Shown: positions 18,386-30,470, counted from the first letter of the stretch. The stretch is DNA of 64,000 nt from Arthrobacter sp. zg-Y919 (GCF_030142045.1 NZ_CP126242.1:2604001-2668000), one strand, 5' to 3'. Notes: generated by a model from the letters alone, not told the origin. Made by a program: numbers and translations.

Positions 18386-19725
18386 GCCAGTTCCCCCTCA
18401 TGGGCAACATCGGGTTCCGGCGCTGCCCCGCCGCCGTCCCCTCCCGCGCTGCCTTCCGGCACCCGGACTTCGCCGCGGGCGGCCTTGAGGGCAATATCTG
18501 TGCGGTGCTGGGACCCTTCCAACCGGATGAGGTCGACGCCGGCGTAGGCGCGGCTCCTCGCCTCTTCCAAATCCGTGCCCAGCCCGACGACGGCCAGCAC
18601 CCGGCCCCCGGCGCTGCGCACCTTGTCCTTCTTCAGCCTGGTGCCGGCGTGCAGAACATGTACACCTTCCAGCCGTCCGGCTTTCTTCAAGCCGCGCACC
18701 CGGTCCCCGGTCCGCGGGCTGTCCGGATAGTTTTCGGCGGCCACCACCACGGCGACGGCGGGCCGGGGGTCCCATTTGAGCTGTTCCATGGCGTCGAGGC
18801 TGCCTGTGGCCGCCGCCATCAGGAGTCCGCCGAGCGGGGTCTTCAACCGGGCCAGCACCGCCTGCGTCTCGGGATCCCCGAAGCGGGCATTGAATTCGAT
18901 GACCCGCACCCCGCGCGTGGTCAGGGCCAGCCCGCAGTAGAGGACGCCGACAAAGGGAGTGCCGCGGGATGCCATTTCGTCGATGGTCGGCTGCGCGACC
19001 CGGCGGACCACTTCCTGCACCAACCCGGCCGGAGCCCAGTCCAGCGGCGAATAGGCGCCCATGCCCCCGGTGTTCGGGCCGGCGTCGTCGTTGAAGATCC
19101 GTTTGAAATCCTGGGCAGGAGCCAGCGGCACCACATGCCGGCCGTCGGACAGTACGAAGAGCGAAACTTCGGGGCCGTCCAGGAATTCCTCGATGACGAC
19201 GCTGCCGCCGGCGTCGAAGCAGGCCCGGGCGTGGTCGAGGGCTTCATCCCGGTCCGAGGTCACCACCACGCCCTTACCCGCGGCAAGCCCGTCGTCCTTG
19301 ACCACGTACGGGATGCCGAAAGTGTCCAGCGCGTCCGAGGCCTCCTCGAGGGAGCTGGCTACCCGCGCCATGGCGGTGGGCACGTTGGCCGCTGCCATGA
19401 CCTGCTTGGCGAAGGCCTTGGAGGCTTCGAGCTGTGCGGCAGCCTGCGACGGGCCGAAGACTGCGAACCCCGCTTCGCGCAGGGCATCTGCCACTCCGGC
19501 GGCAAGCGGCGCTTCCGGGCCGATGACCACCAGATCGGAGCCGAGGCTGCGGGCCAGTTCCGTGACCGCAGCGGGGTCATTGGCGTCAACGGCGTGGACC
19601 GGGACCAGCTGGGCAATGCCCGCATTGCCGGGGGCTGCGTGGACCTCGCGGACGTAGGGATCGGCCAGGAGTGCTCGGACAAGGGCATGTTCGCGGCCGC
19701 CTGGGCCAACAACGAGAACCTTCAC
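18382..19725 (-). CDS. purD: Phosphoribosylamine-glycine ligase (GARS)
   Basis: PurD is the ATP-grasp enzyme of the second purine step. It begins VLVVGPGGREHALVRAL and contains the ATP-grasp elements VVKDDGLAAGKGVVV, the signature RFGDPETQAVL and the glycine-rich GPNTGGMGAYSPLDW. At 447 residues it carries a short Gly/Ala-rich C-terminal tail beyond the usual end. The start is GTG at 19725. TACCCT lies 8 nt upstream, so a leaderless or nearly leaderless message is possible. It forms an operon with purC. Confidence 0.96.
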   Translation of the reverse strand: MKVLVVGPGGREHALVRALLADPYVREVHAAPGNAGIAQLVPVHAVDANDPAAVTELARSLGSDLVVIGPEAPLAAGVADALREAGFAVFGPSQAAAQLEASKAFAKQVMAAANVPTAMARVASSLEEASDALDTFGIPYVVKDDGLAAGKGVVVTSDRDEALDHARACFDAGGSVVIEEFLDGPEVSLFVLSDGRHVVPLAPAQDFKRIFNDDAGPNTGGMGAYSPLDWAPAGLVQEVVRRVAQPTIDEMASRGTPFVGVLYCGLALTTRGVRVIEFNARFGDPETQAVLARLKTPLGGLLMAAATGSLDAMEQLKWDPRPAVAVVVAAENYPDSPRTGDRVRGLKKAGRLEGVHVLHAGTRLKKDKVRSAGGRVLAVVGLGTDLEEARSRAYAGVDLIRLEGSQHRTDIALKAARGEVRVPEGSAGGDGGGAAPEPDVAHEGELA

Positions 19726-19992
19726 AGTAGATCAGGGTACTTGCTGCGGTGGACTGCCTGAAGTATCCACCCAACATGACGCGGCGGCCACACGGCAGGG
19801 TTTCGCCGGGCGCTGCCTCTTTCCCCTCTGCCTCTACCTGTAAGGCCCGGTTCCATTGCAGGTAACCGGACGCGGCTCGATAGTGGAACTGCGGCCACTG
19901 CAGCGCAGGACGTGCGCCGCGGAGCAGCGGGGGGCAACGAGATCGACGGCGGTGCCGGGGCCGTCATCGCCGGTTCGCCCCCCGCACCCCTT

Positions 19993-19998
19993 TAGACT
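19993..19998 (+). promoter_or_regulatory. Leaderless -10 box of the asparaginase gene
   Basis: TAGACT ends 7 nt before the ATG at 20006. No ribosome-binding sequence is present. Confidence 0.6.
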
Positions 19999-20005
19999 GA
20001 ATACC

Positions 20006-21010
20006 ATGAACGCAACTTTTACCGCGTCCGACGCCGTTGAACTGGCAGTACTCGAGCGCAACGGCTTTATTGAATCCCGGCACATCGGCTCCGCCGTCGT
20101 GATGGCCGCTGACGGATCGGTGGTCACGGAACTGGGTGACATCACCACGCCGATTTTCCCGCGCTCCACGCTCAAGCCCTTTCAGGCTGTCGCCGCCATG
20201 CAGTCGGGGGTCCCGCTGCGCGGACCGCAGGTGGCCCTGGCAGCCGCCAGCCACGTCGGGTCCCGTGAACACACCGACGTCGTCCGCGGCATGCTGGCCG
20301 CCGCCGGCGTGACCGAGGAGCACCTGCAGTGCCCGGCGGATTGGCCGCAGGACACCGAGGCCCGCAACGAACTGATCCGCGGGGGCAAGGGGCCGCAGCG
20401 GATCGCCTTCAACTGCTCCGGAAAGCACGCCGCCTTCCTCTGGGCCTGCACCGAGAACAACTGGGACCATGCCACCTACCTGGACCCGCGGCATCCGCTG
20501 CAGCGCAGGATCGCCGAGGTAATCGAAGAATTCACCGGTGAGACCGTGAAGCACTGGGCCGTGGACGGCTGCGGCGCACCGCTGGCTGCTGTGTCCCTCA
20601 CCGGACTGGCCCGCGGGATCGGACGGCTGTCCAAGGCGCCGTCCGGCAAGCACGGCAACGCCCGCGCGGCGACGGTTGCCACGGCCATGCTTGACTACCC
20701 GTGGGCTGTCCACGGCCACGGCCGCGAGAACTCCATCGTGATGGAAGACCTGGGCATCATCGCCAAGAACGGTGCCGAAGGTGTCCTGGTGCTGGGCACC
20801 GACACGGGCGTCTCGGTGGCCTTGAAAATGCTTGACGGCAACACGCGCGCCGCATCCCTGGTGGGACTGACGCTGCTGGCCGCCAGCGGCGCCGTCGATC
20901 CCGTGGCGGTCGAGAAGGTGCTGGACAAGATCATGCAGCCGGTGCTCGGCGGTGGCGTCCCGGTGGGGAGCCTGCGCCTGGGCGCACCCGTCACCGCACT
21001 GCTGGGCTAG
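20006..21010 (+). CDS. Asparaginase (thermolabile, R. etli type II family)
   Basis: This 334-residue protein of the PF06089 asparaginase family hydrolyses L-asparagine to aspartate and ammonia and is unrelated to E. coli AnsA/B. Family motifs are [35 protein letters not shown] and VDGCGAP, which hold the catalytic serine/lysine groups. The ATG at 20006 has no ribosome site but has TAGACT 7 nt upstream, so leaderless initiation is likely. A reading from 19856 is in frame but unsupported. The next gene starts 4 nt after its stop. Confidence 0.9.
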   Translation: MNATFTASDAVELAVLERNGFIESRHIGSAVVMAADGSVVTELGDITTPIFPRSTLKPFQAVAAMQSGVPLRGPQVALAAASHVGSREHTDVVRGMLAAAGVTEEHLQCPADWPQDTEARNELIRGGKGPQRIAFNCSGKHAAFLWACTENNWDHATYLDPRHPLQRRIAEVIEEFTGETVKHWAVDGCGAPLAAVSLTGLARGIGRLSKAPSGKHGNARAATVATAMLDYPWAVHGHGRENSIVMEDLGIIAKNGAEGVLVLGTDTGVSVALKMLDGNTRAASLVGLTLLAASGAVDPVAVEKVLDKIMQPVLGGGVPVGSLRLGAPVTALLG

Positions 21011-21014
21011 CAGG

Positions 21015-21380
21015 GTGGCACGGCGCCGGATTTCCGGAGAAGACGGCCGGGCCGCGCTGCAGGCAGTGGCCGCCGGAAGAACGGACCGGGGCACCACGGC
21101 TATGGCGGTGCGTTATTCGCTGGAGGAACTTGCCGAACGCGCACCCGGCAACAGTGTGGAGGTCCGGGTCCCGCCGTTCGGCGTCACCCAGTGCGTGGCC
21201 GGCCCCCGGCATACCCGCGGCACTCCCCCGAATGTCATCGAGACCGACGGCGCCACCTGGCTCGCGCTGGTCACGGGCGCGCAGTCCTGGACCGATGCCG
21301 TCGCAGCGGGCAAGGTGGCGGCCTCGGGGCTGCGCGCGGACCTGGCGGGCGTGCTGCCGCTCTTCGGCAGCGGTTCCTAG
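21015..21380 (+). CDS. Small protein, bacterial sterol-carrier-like (putative)
   Basis: In this 121-residue cytoplasmic protein the central [30 protein letters not shown] followed by a [24 protein letters not shown] segment resembles actinobacterial proteins annotated as sterol carrier family, the SCP/MDMPI-linked fold. Function is unknown. The start is GTG at 21015, 4 nt after the asparaginase stop, with AGG immediately before it; tight spacing suggests coupled translation. Confidence 0.6.
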   Translation: MARRRISGEDGRAALQAVAAGRTDRGTTAMAVRYSLEELAERAPGNSVEVRVPPFGVTQCVAGPRHTRGTPPNVIETDGATWLALVTGAQSWTDAVAAGKVAASGLRADLAGVLPLFGSGS

Positions 21381-21444
21381 GCAGCAGGCTTTTCCGCTGT
21401 CCCGTGTGGGAACGGCAACGGGTCGGACGGGCCCGTCCGAACGG

Positions 21445-21450
21445 TAGAAT
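21445..21450 (+). promoter_or_regulatory. Leaderless -10 box of the two-TM protein gene
   Basis: TAGAAT ends 6 nt before the ATG at 21457. No ribosome-binding sequence is present. Confidence 0.6.
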
Positions 21451-21456
21451 CGACCT

Positions 21457-21777
21457 ATGGTTTCCGAGCAGCACAGCCCTGAACGCCGCGAGATTACGGT
21501 CCGCCGCGCCCCCCGCTTCGTCCCTTTCCTGGCCCTGGGCGTGGTCGCCGGGTTCATTGCTGCCCTCTTCGTCGCCTACGGCGGAGCCGAGAACCCCGGC
21601 TTCACCCGTGAAGCGACCCTCGGGTTCTTCACCATGATGTTCGCCCTCCCCGGACTGCTGCTGGGAGCCCTGACCGCCCTCATCCTCGATTGGATCAGCG
21701 TCCGCAGGGCGCGCCGCTCCATGGTGGAAAGCGTGGATTCCACTGAGGCCCAGGGCCCGGGACAGGCGTCGTCGTAA
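21457..21777 (+). CDS. Small membrane protein, two TM segments
   Basis: This 106-residue protein has two hydrophobic helices (about residues 22-42 and 58-82) separated by a short loop, plus an acidic/Ser-rich tail. It is positionally conserved beside purF in related actinobacteria as far as I can recall, but its function is unknown. The ATG at 21457 is preceded by TAGAAT with a 6-nt gap and no ribosome site, so it is probably leaderless. Confidence 0.7.
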   Translation: MVSEQHSPERREITVRRAPRFVPFLALGVVAGFIAALFVAYGGAENPGFTREATLGFFTMMFALPGLLLGALTALILDWISVRRARRSMVESVDSTEAQGPGQASS

Positions 21778-21827
21778 CGGTTGGGCACACTGCCTCCGCG
21801 GCAGCCGCAACGTGAGAGAATGCTCAC

Positions 21828-23387
21828 ATGGCACGCGGAGACGGACAGCTTTCCCATGATCTACTCCCCGGCGAAAAAGGCCCGCAGGATGCGTGCGGTG
21901 TCTTCGGAGTCTGGGCCCCCGGCGAAGAGGTAGCAAAACTTACCTATTACGGGCTCTACGCACTACAGCACCGCGGACAGGAATCCGCCGGCATTGCCAC
22001 CAGCGACGGCAACCGCATCAGCGTGTACAAGGACATGGGACTGGTGTCCCAGGTCTTCGACGAAACCACGCTCAATACACTTGTCGGGCACATTGCGGTG
22101 GGGCACTGCAGGTACTCGACCACCGGCGCCTCGCACTGGGCCAACGCGCAGCCCACCCTCGGAGCCACCGCCAGCGGCACCGTGGCCCTGGCCCACAACG
22201 GCAACCTCACCAACTCGGCGGAGCTGTACGAGCAGATCCTCGAACGCGAGGGCCGGCCCCGTGCCGGTGAAATCGCCCAGGGCAACACCTCCGACACGGC
22301 TTTGGTCACCGCGCTGCTCAACGGCAGCGACGGACGGTCCCTGGAGGACACCGCCATGGAACTGCTGCCGAAGCTCCACGGCGCGTTTTCCTTCGTGTTT
22401 ATGGACGAGGGCACCCTGTACGCCGCCCGGGACACCTTTGGGGTCCGCCCGCTCGTGCTGGGACGCCTGGAACGCGGCTGGGTGGTGGCATCCGAAGCGT
22501 CCGCCCTCGCCACAGTCGGCGCCAGCTTCATCCGCGAGATCAAACCGGGGGAATTCATCGCGATCGACGAATCCGGTGTGCGCAGCCGCACCTTCGGAGA
22601 GCCGACGCCGGCGGGCTGCGTCTTTGAATACGTCTACCTTGCCCGCCCCGACGCCACAATCGCCGGCCGTTCGGTCTATGAATCCCGCGTCGAGATGGGC
22701 CGCCAGCTGGCGCGGGAAAACTCGGTCGAGGCGGATATCGTCATCCCGGTCCCCGAGTCCGGCACCCCGGCAGCGGTGGGCTACGCGGAGGAGTCCGGGA
22801 TCCCCTTCGCGCACGGTTTCGTCAAGAACTCCTATGTGGGGCGTACATTCATCCAGCCCAGCCAGACCCTCCGCCAGCTCGGCATCAAGCTCAAGCTGAA
22901 TGCGTTGGAATCCGTGATCCGCGGCAAACGGGTGATCGTGGTGGATGACTCGATCGTGCGCGGCAATACCCAGCGGGCCATCGTACGCATGCTGCACGAG
23001 GCCGGGGCCGTCGAGGTCCACGTCAAGATTTCCTCTCCCCCGGTCAAGTGGCCCTGTTTTTACGGGATCGACTTCGCCTCACGTGCCGAACTGATCGCGA
23101 ACGGCGCCGCGGTGGAGGAAATCTGTGCTTCCATCGGCGCCGACAGCCTGGCGTACATTTCCGAGGACGGGATGATCAACGCGACCATGCAGCCGCGGGA
23201 ACGGCTGTGTACAGCCTGCTTCACGGGAAGCTACCCGATCGCCCTGCCGTCAGCGGACCGCCTCGGCAAGAGCCTGCTGGAGCCCTCCAATCCTGCGGAG
23301 GACAGCGGAGCCACCGGATGTGATCCGGGTCCTGACAGCGAGTTCGAGAACCTGCTTACCGATACCGAAAAGAAAGAGGCCGTATGA
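21828..23387 (+). CDS. purF: Amidophosphoribosyltransferase
   Basis: The first committed enzyme of purine synthesis transfers glutamine amide nitrogen to PRPP. The nucleophilic cysteine follows a propeptide in DACGVFGVWAP, so the mature N-terminus would be generated by cleavage. The PRPP loop is VIVVDDSIVRGNTQR. At 519 residues it includes the cysteines (around SSPPVKWPCFYGIDF and RLCTACFTGSYP) that bind a 4Fe-4S cluster in Bacillus-type PurF. Its stop overlaps purM's start (ATGA). GAGAAT 6 nt before the ATG may be a leaderless -10 box. Confidence 0.97.
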   Translation: MARGDGQLSHDLLPGEKGPQDACGVFGVWAPGEEVAKLTYYGLYALQHRGQESAGIATSDGNRISVYKDMGLVSQVFDETTLNTLVGHIAVGHCRYSTTGASHWANAQPTLGATASGTVALAHNGNLTNSAELYEQILEREGRPRAGEIAQGNTSDTALVTALLNGSDGRSLEDTAMELLPKLHGAFSFVFMDEGTLYAARDTFGVRPLVLGRLERGWVVASEASALATVGASFIREIKPGEFIAIDESGVRSRTFGEPTPAGCVFEYVYLARPDATIAGRSVYESRVEMGRQLARENSVEADIVIPVPESGTPAAVGYAEESGIPFAHGFVKNSYVGRTFIQPSQTLRQLGIKLKLNALESVIRGKRVIVVDDSIVRGNTQRAIVRMLHEAGAVEVHVKISSPPVKWPCFYGIDFASRAELIANGAAVEEICASIGADSLAYISEDGMINATMQPRERLCTACFTGSYPIALPSADRLGKSLLEPSNPAEDSGATGCDPGPDSEFENLLTDTEKKEAV

Positions 23388-24499
23388 ACGCCCCCGACAC
23401 CTCCATCACCTACGCCTCCGCAGGGGTGGATGTCGAAGCCGGAGACAGAGCCGTTGAGCTGATGAAGGCGGCGGTGAAGGCCACCCACAATTCCTCGGTC
23501 CTGGGCGGGGTAGGCGGGTTCGCAGGCCTCTACGACGCCTCCCGTCTGCTTACGTACCGGAAGCCGCTGCTCGCAACGTCCACCGACGGAGTGGGTACCA
23601 AGGTCGCGATTGCCCAGGCCCTGGACATCCATGACACCATCGGGTTCGATCTGGTGGGCATGGTGGTGGACGACATCGTGGTGGTGGGTGCCGAACCGCT
23701 CTTTATGACCGATTACATCGCCTGCGGCAAGGTGGTGCCGGAGCGGATCGCAGCCATCGTCCGCGGCATCGCGGCGGCCTGTGAGGTGGCCGGGACGGCC
23801 CTGGTGGGTGGGGAAACCGCCGAGCACCCCGGCCTCCTAGGTGAGCACGAGTACGACGTCGCCGGCGCGGCCACCGGTGTGGTGGAAGCGGACCGCCTGC
23901 TCGGCCCGGACCGCGTGCGCAGTGGAGACGTAGTCATCGCCATGGCATCATCGGGCATCCATTCCAACGGTTATTCACTGGTCCGCCATGTCATCAACCG
24001 TGCCGGGTGGCAGCTCGAACGCCAGGTTTCCGAACTGGGACGCACCCTGGGCGAGGAACTGCTGGAGCCTACCCGGGTCTACGCCACCGACTGCCTGGAC
24101 CTGGCCCGCTACGAAGCCGCCGGCGTCCACGCCTTCAGCCACGTGACCGGTGGCGGTCTGGCGGCGAATCTCGCCCGTGTGCTGCCCAAGGGGCTGCAGG
24201 CAACCGTAGACCGCGCCACGTGGGAGCTGCCTCCCGTCTTCAAGCTGATTGCCGAGCTGGGCAATGTTCCACAGCCGGACCTGGAACGGACACTGAACCT
24301 CGGCGTCGGCATGGTGGCGATCGTCGACGCGGGTGGCGCTGACGCCGCGCTCAGCCGGCTCGCTGCCCGCGGGGTCCCTGCATGGGCCATGGGCACCGTC
24401 GGGCAGTCCGAAACCCCGGCCGGCGCCGATCCTGATTTTGTCCAGGGTGCCAAGGGGGTCGACGGCGGCGCCGTGCGGCTCGTCGGAGCCTACGCCTAG
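23384..24499 (+). CDS. purM: AIR synthetase
   Basis: Phosphoribosylformylglycinamidine cyclo-ligase converts FGAM to AIR with ATP. The 371-residue protein shows the family pattern: LLATSTDGVGTKVAIAQ, FDLVGMVVDDIVVVGAEPLFMTDYIA, LVGGETAEHPG, AMASSGIHSNGYSLVR and HVTGGGLAANL. It overlaps purF by 4 bp and is the last gene of that transcript, followed by an inverted repeat. Confidence 0.97.
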   Translation: MNAPDTSITYASAGVDVEAGDRAVELMKAAVKATHNSSVLGGVGGFAGLYDASRLLTYRKPLLATSTDGVGTKVAIAQALDIHDTIGFDLVGMVVDDIVVVGAEPLFMTDYIACGKVVPERIAAIVRGIAAACEVAGTALVGGETAEHPGLLGEHEYDVAGAATGVVEADRLLGPDRVRSGDVVIAMASSGIHSNGYSLVRHVINRAGWQLERQVSELGRTLGEELLEPTRVYATDCLDLARYEAAGVHAFSHVTGGGLAANLARVLPKGLQATVDRATWELPPVFKLIAELGNVPQPDLERTLNLGVGMVAIVDAGGADAALSRLAARGVPAWAMGTVGQSETPAGADPDFVQGAKGVDGGAVRLVGAYA

Positions 24500-24522
24500 C
24501 CCCCTGCCCCCGCCGCATTGCT

Positions 24523-24557
24523 AAGGCCTCGACCCCGCTTACCGGGTTCGAGGCCTT
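24523..24557. terminator. Hairpin after purM
   Basis: Arms AAGGCCTCGA (24523-24532) and TCGAGGCCTT (24548-24557) are perfect, with a 15-nt loop that itself pairs partly (CCC/GGG). T-rich DNA follows (TTTGGCTTTAGCTTT), fitting a purM terminator. Confidence 0.7.
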
Positions 24558-24597
24558 GGCTTTGGCTTTAGCTTTCTAGAAAAGCATCTTAACGCCA

Positions 24598-24630
24598 TTC
24601 AGCGGATGCACCCTTAGGTGATCCGCTGAA
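24598..24630. repeat. Inverted repeat between convergent purM and DUF3073 genes
   Basis: Perfect 10-bp arms TTCAGCGGAT and ATCCGCTGAA flank a 13-nt loop, extended by GCCAT/ATGGC outside. It is probably a second, bidirectional termination element shared with the minus-strand gene. Confidence 0.5.
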
Positions 24631-24666
24631 GGATGGCAATTGGCCAACGTCTTTGAGGAACGGCCG

Positions 24667-24900
24667 CTAGCCTGCGCGGCGGTTACCCTCATCATCGTCA
24701 TCGTCGCCAAATTGATCCGCGTACTTATCTTCGTACGCCGAGTAGTCGGGCTCAGCCGGTTCCTCGGGATATCGACTGGATGGACGACTCGTCGGTCCTG
24801 AGAGCTCGCGCTGAAGCGCCGAGTAGTCCGTGGCCGGGGTGAAGTACTTCATCTCCCGGGCCTGCTTGGTTGCTTTTGCCTTTTGACGGCCGCGCCCCAT
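24667..24900 (-). CDS. DUF3073 small protein
   Basis: This 77-residue protein begins MGRGRQKAKATKQAREMKYF, the diagnostic N-terminus of DUF3073, a family confined largely to actinobacteria. The first 20 residues are strongly basic and the last 15 strongly acidic (FGDDDDDEG), so it is bipolar and may bind nucleic acid or a basic partner (inference). The ATG at 24900 has AGGGGG 8 nt upstream. An in-frame reading back to 25143 lacks family similarity and is rejected. Function is unknown. Confidence 0.88.
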   Translation of the reverse strand: MGRGRQKAKATKQAREMKYFTPATDYSALQRELSGPTSRPSSRYPEEPAEPDYSAYEDKYADQFGDDDDDEGNRRAG

Positions 24901-25178
24901 GGCGTGACCCCCTTTTTGCGTCGATCCGGAGGTTAGTCGTTCGGGCAGATGAACGAGGGCCCCGGAATATTTGGTCAATTTGTCGTAAGTACAGGTTACA
25001 TGCTTTCCCGCGCCCTTGTGCCCCTCCACCACTGCAGGGAGGTGGAGCCCGGGCACTTGCGCAGCAGTCCCGGCAGGCCTTCCTCCGCGCCCCGCCCCTC
25101 GATATTGGCTAAAGTCGGAGGTAGAGACAGTTTTGGGGTGCATTACGGCGCCGCCTACAGGGAGGACAGACGTTCACC
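24901..25178. other. Divergent intergenic region without a gene
   Basis: The 278 bases between the divergent DUF3073 gene and the acidic membrane protein hold no credible ORF. GGGAGGAC at about 25159 is the nearest ribosome-binding-like sequence to the ATG at 25179, though its 13-nt spacing is long. Confidence 0.4.
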
Positions 25179-26891
25179 ATGAGCGATCAGAAAAATACAC
25201 CGGCAGCGGGTTTTCCGCCACCGGAGAAGGACAGTACGCCGGGTGCCTTCCCTGATCTGAGCGCACATTCGGACTCCCCCGCTTGGCTTTCCGAAGACGG
25301 AAACCACGATGCCGGGGTGTGGGAACGCAGCTTTGAGGGTGTTGCCGACGGTGAAATGCCCGCTGCGGATGCGAAGGGTGAGGATCGGGACGGTGCCGCT
25401 GGTGAAGGCGGCGATCAAGGCCGGGCCGCTGGTGATGAAACTCCCAACGCAGACCTCCCCGCGGAACCTGTGGTTGTGGCACCCGAGGACCTGGAACTGG
25501 AAGAACCCTCACTGGCCGATCCGGCGCTGGGCGAGGACGCCGTAGAAGCTGCTGAGCTGGACGAAGTCGCCTCGGAAACCGCCGCCGTGGAGGCCAATGC
25601 CGCTGAAGCAGGACGCCTTTCCGGACTCGAACCCGCGCCCGCCGGCGCCGAAATTCCTGTGAACACTGAAGGCTCCGGCACTGCTGTACCCGAAGACACT
25701 GTTGCCCCCGAAGATACTGCGATAGAGGCAGAGGCAGAGTCCGGCAGCGAGGCTGCCGGTTCCGGCGCCGGGGACGACGCCGGGGACGACGCCGCGAATG
25801 ACGCTGCAAATGACAACGCCGAAGGTTCCGACACCGCTGGAGCCCCGGAAACGGCGGCTGATGGGGAGGCCGGAACCGAGGCCGCAGGGCAGCCTGAGGA
25901 GGTCGTCGAATCCGCAGACGAAAAGACTGACAGCGCCGGTGAAACGGCGGCTGATCTCGCGAAGGACACGGAGGCCAAACCGGAAAAGGACGCCCAGGAG
26001 CCCGGGACCCCCGCCGAGTCAGGCACGGAGAACACTGTGGACGCCGGTCAGGAACCGACTGCGGACACGGTGATCCGAGTGGAGGCCGTCGAGAAACCGG
26101 CAGCGGAACCACATGCCGGTGGGGCGGACGCCCTGCACGGCATAAATGCCGCAGCACCCGTGACGGGCGCGCTTCCCGACCAGGAGCCTAAAGCCGTCGA
26201 CGCCGCTGCTTCACCCGCCGCCACGGCCGCTGTTCCCGCCGGCGAAACCCGCCGGTCCCGCCGGCTCGCCGAAAGCCAGGCGGCCGCAGCAGCGGGGGCG
26301 GCAGCACGGAAGCCGGCCGGCACATCCACGGACGTTGAGAACCCCGGTGCAGACCGTTCCAGCTCCGCCGCCGGGATGGGAACTCCTGCCGGTGGTGCCC
26401 AGGACCCCGCAAAGGATGGCGGCAGGGGCAAACGCAACACGCGTCTGCTGCTCGTGATCGGCGGTGTCGTACTGGCCGCCGTCATCGCCATCCTGTTGTT
26501 TGTGTTCGTGTTTAACGACAAGGAAGAAGGAGTCCTTTCCGAAGACGTCAGCCCGATCGAGCTCGAAGCCGGCGCGTGCCTGCAGGACTGGGATGACGTG
26601 AACTCCTCGGCGACCGTTGTCACCTGCGAGACACCGCATGATGCACAGCTGGTTGCCACCGACAGCTTCACCGAGGATGCTGCGTTCCCCGGCACCGGCG
26701 CCCTGGAAGAACGGGTCGACGAGGTCTGCGCAGCCGTGAAGTACTCCGATGCGGCAACACAATTCCCCGGCTTGAAGTTGACCAAGTCCATTCCCACCGA
26801 ACAGACCTGGGCCACCGGCGACCGCCGCGTGGACTGCTTCGTCTTTGCTCCGGAGGGCCAGGAACTCACGGAATCCCTGCTGGCTGAATAA
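25179..26891 (+). CDS. Large acidic single-pass membrane protein with septum-formation-type domain
   Basis: This 570-residue protein has an extremely acidic, Ala/Glu/Asp-rich and probably disordered N-terminal part of about 415 residues, including repeats such as DDAGDDAANDAANDNAEG. One TM helix follows (LLLVIGGVVLAAVIAILLFVFVF, about 425-447), then an extracellular domain of about 120 residues with cysteines in EAGACLQDW, VVTCETPHDAQ, VDEVCAAV and RRVDCFVFAPEG. The last part resembles the PF13845 septum-formation domain common in actinobacterial envelope proteins. Function is unknown. The length of the disordered region is likely to vary among relatives. Confidence 0.75.
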   Translation: MSDQKNTPAAGFPPPEKDSTPGAFPDLSAHSDSPAWLSEDGNHDAGVWERSFEGVADGEMPAADAKGEDRDGAAGEGGDQGRAAGDETPNADLPAEPVVVAPEDLELEEPSLADPALGEDAVEAAELDEVASETAAVEANAAEAGRLSGLEPAPAGAEIPVNTEGSGTAVPEDTVAPEDTAIEAEAESGSEAAGSGAGDDAGDDAANDAANDNAEGSDTAGAPETAADGEAGTEAAGQPEEVVESADEKTDSAGETAADLAKDTEAKPEKDAQEPGTPAESGTENTVDAGQEPTADTVIRVEAVEKPAAEPHAGGADALHGINAAAPVTGALPDQEPKAVDAAASPAATAAVPAGETRRSRRLAESQAAAAAGAAARKPAGTSTDVENPGADRSSSAAGMGTPAGGAQDPAKDGGRGKRNTRLLLVIGGVVLAAVIAILLFVFVFNDKEEGVLSEDVSPIELEAGACLQDWDDVNSSATVVTCETPHDAQLVATDSFTEDAAFPGTGALEERVDEVCAAVKYSDAATQFPGLKLTKSIPTEQTWATGDRRVDCFVFAPEGQELTESLLAE

Positions 26892-26939
26892 AAACCCATC
26901 GCGCGGCGGGGAGTACCCGCCGCGCGAAGCCGTCCCGGG

Positions 26940-29564
<2,625 letters not shown>

Positions 29565-29617
29565 GGGGGCTCCTCAAAAACCTCAGCGAAATACTTCAGG
29601 GGGTGCTGCTAGGCAGA

Positions 29618-29642
29618 GTTGAGTCTAGTCAGCTCAACTTTA
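29618..29642 (-). promoter_or_regulatory. HspR operator (HAIR) overlapping the clpB -10 box
   Basis: GTTGAGT-N7-GCTCAAC at 29618-29638 matches the HAIR consensus CTTGAGT-N7-ACTCAAG. A -10 box TAAAGT on the minus strand (29637-29642) overlaps the operator by 2 bp, so HspR binding would block clpB transcription. The geometry is identical to the downstream HAIR of the dnaK promoter in this window. Confidence 0.85.
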
Positions 29643-29683
29643 GAAGTAAAGTTATCCACAGCACCTCCGGCCCCGGCAGTCCC

Positions 29684-30280
29684 CTAGGGAATGTGCTCCT
29701 GATCGAAGTCATCGGCGGTCTGGCGCCACCGTTGGTTGCGGGCCTCGAAGAGATCCGCGAGGGCGCCTTCGGACTCGATTTCGAACTGGATTCCCGGGGG
29801 CTCTTCGGGGATGCGTCCGGCCAGGTACTCTTCCAGGACGTCGAGGAAGTATTCCCACCCGGCACCGCCGGTCCAGAGCCCGGCTCCGGGGGCAGCCGTT
29901 ACGGCAAATCCCTTCCGGACGGACGCGTAGCGCAGCTCAAACCGGGTGGACCCGTCCTCCCCGGTCAGATGGAACTCCACCTCGGCCACGGAGTTTGCCT
30001 CCCGGGACCAGGACACGGTCAGAAGGCGGGGACCATCACACCGGAGGATGGTTCCGTGGGAGCCGTCAGGAAGGGTGTAGCTCCCACCGCGCCGCAGGTC
30101 ACCTTCCGGCAGTGCCACCCATTGGCCCAGCCGGTCCCGGTCGGCGATGGCTGACCACACCTCGCCGATGGGGTAGGGAATCTCCCGCGCCATCACGATC
30201 ATCAACGCGTGGCCTGCCTGAATCTGCCGGCGCCCGTAGGATCGCACCGTCTTCTCGAGAATCATGTCCAGATCGGACAT
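29684..30280 (-). CDS. SRPBCC domain protein (AHSA1-like)
   Basis: In this 198-residue protein the START/Bet v1-like fold is suggested by REIPYPIGEVWSAIADRDRLGQWVALPEGDLRRGGSYTL, typical of AHSA1/SRPBCC proteins, followed by VAEVEFHLTGEDGSTRFELRY and a C-terminal W-rich GGAGWEYFLDVLEEYL helix. Such domains bind hydrophobic ligands or act as chaperone co-factors; the ligand is unknown. The ATG at 30280 has AGGAG 8 nt upstream and is preferred to the one at 30304. It is divergent from the lipoprotein PBP. Confidence 0.8.
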   Translation of the reverse strand: MSDLDMILEKTVRSYGRRQIQAGHALMIVMAREIPYPIGEVWSAIADRDRLGQWVALPEGDLRRGGSYTLPDGSHGTILRCDGPRLLTVSWSREANSVAEVEFHLTGEDGSTRFELRYASVRKGFAVTAAPGAGLWTGGAGWEYFLDVLEEYLAGRIPEEPPGIQFEIESEGALADLFEARNQRWRQTADDFDQEHIP

Positions 30281-30454
30281 TTGCCCACTCCTGCCGTAGA
30301 ACAACCGGCAACCGATCCGGTCCTCCAGCGGCCATCGCGGCCGTGACGGCCGTCAGCAGGTTGCCAGTGGAAGCGGGTTGTATTCAAAGATGTCATGAGA
30401 GCTGTCATGAGTGGCCACACATTGGCCGTTTTCAAAACCGTAGCAGGGAAACCA

Positions 30455-30470
30455 GACCCTGCACAGGGTC
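30455..30470. promoter_or_regulatory. 16-bp perfect palindrome in a divergent promoter region
   Basis: GACCCTG-CA-CAGGGTC lies about 90 bp upstream of the lipoprotein PBP start in an otherwise gene-free stretch of 286 bases. The region also holds two direct copies of TGTCATGAG. A dimeric regulator site is possible but unsupported by any other evidence. Confidence 0.3.

Noticed and set aside
22000..23020. Minus-strand open frame opposite purF
   Set aside because: Shadow frame of purF, which has complete catalytic motifs on the plus strand.
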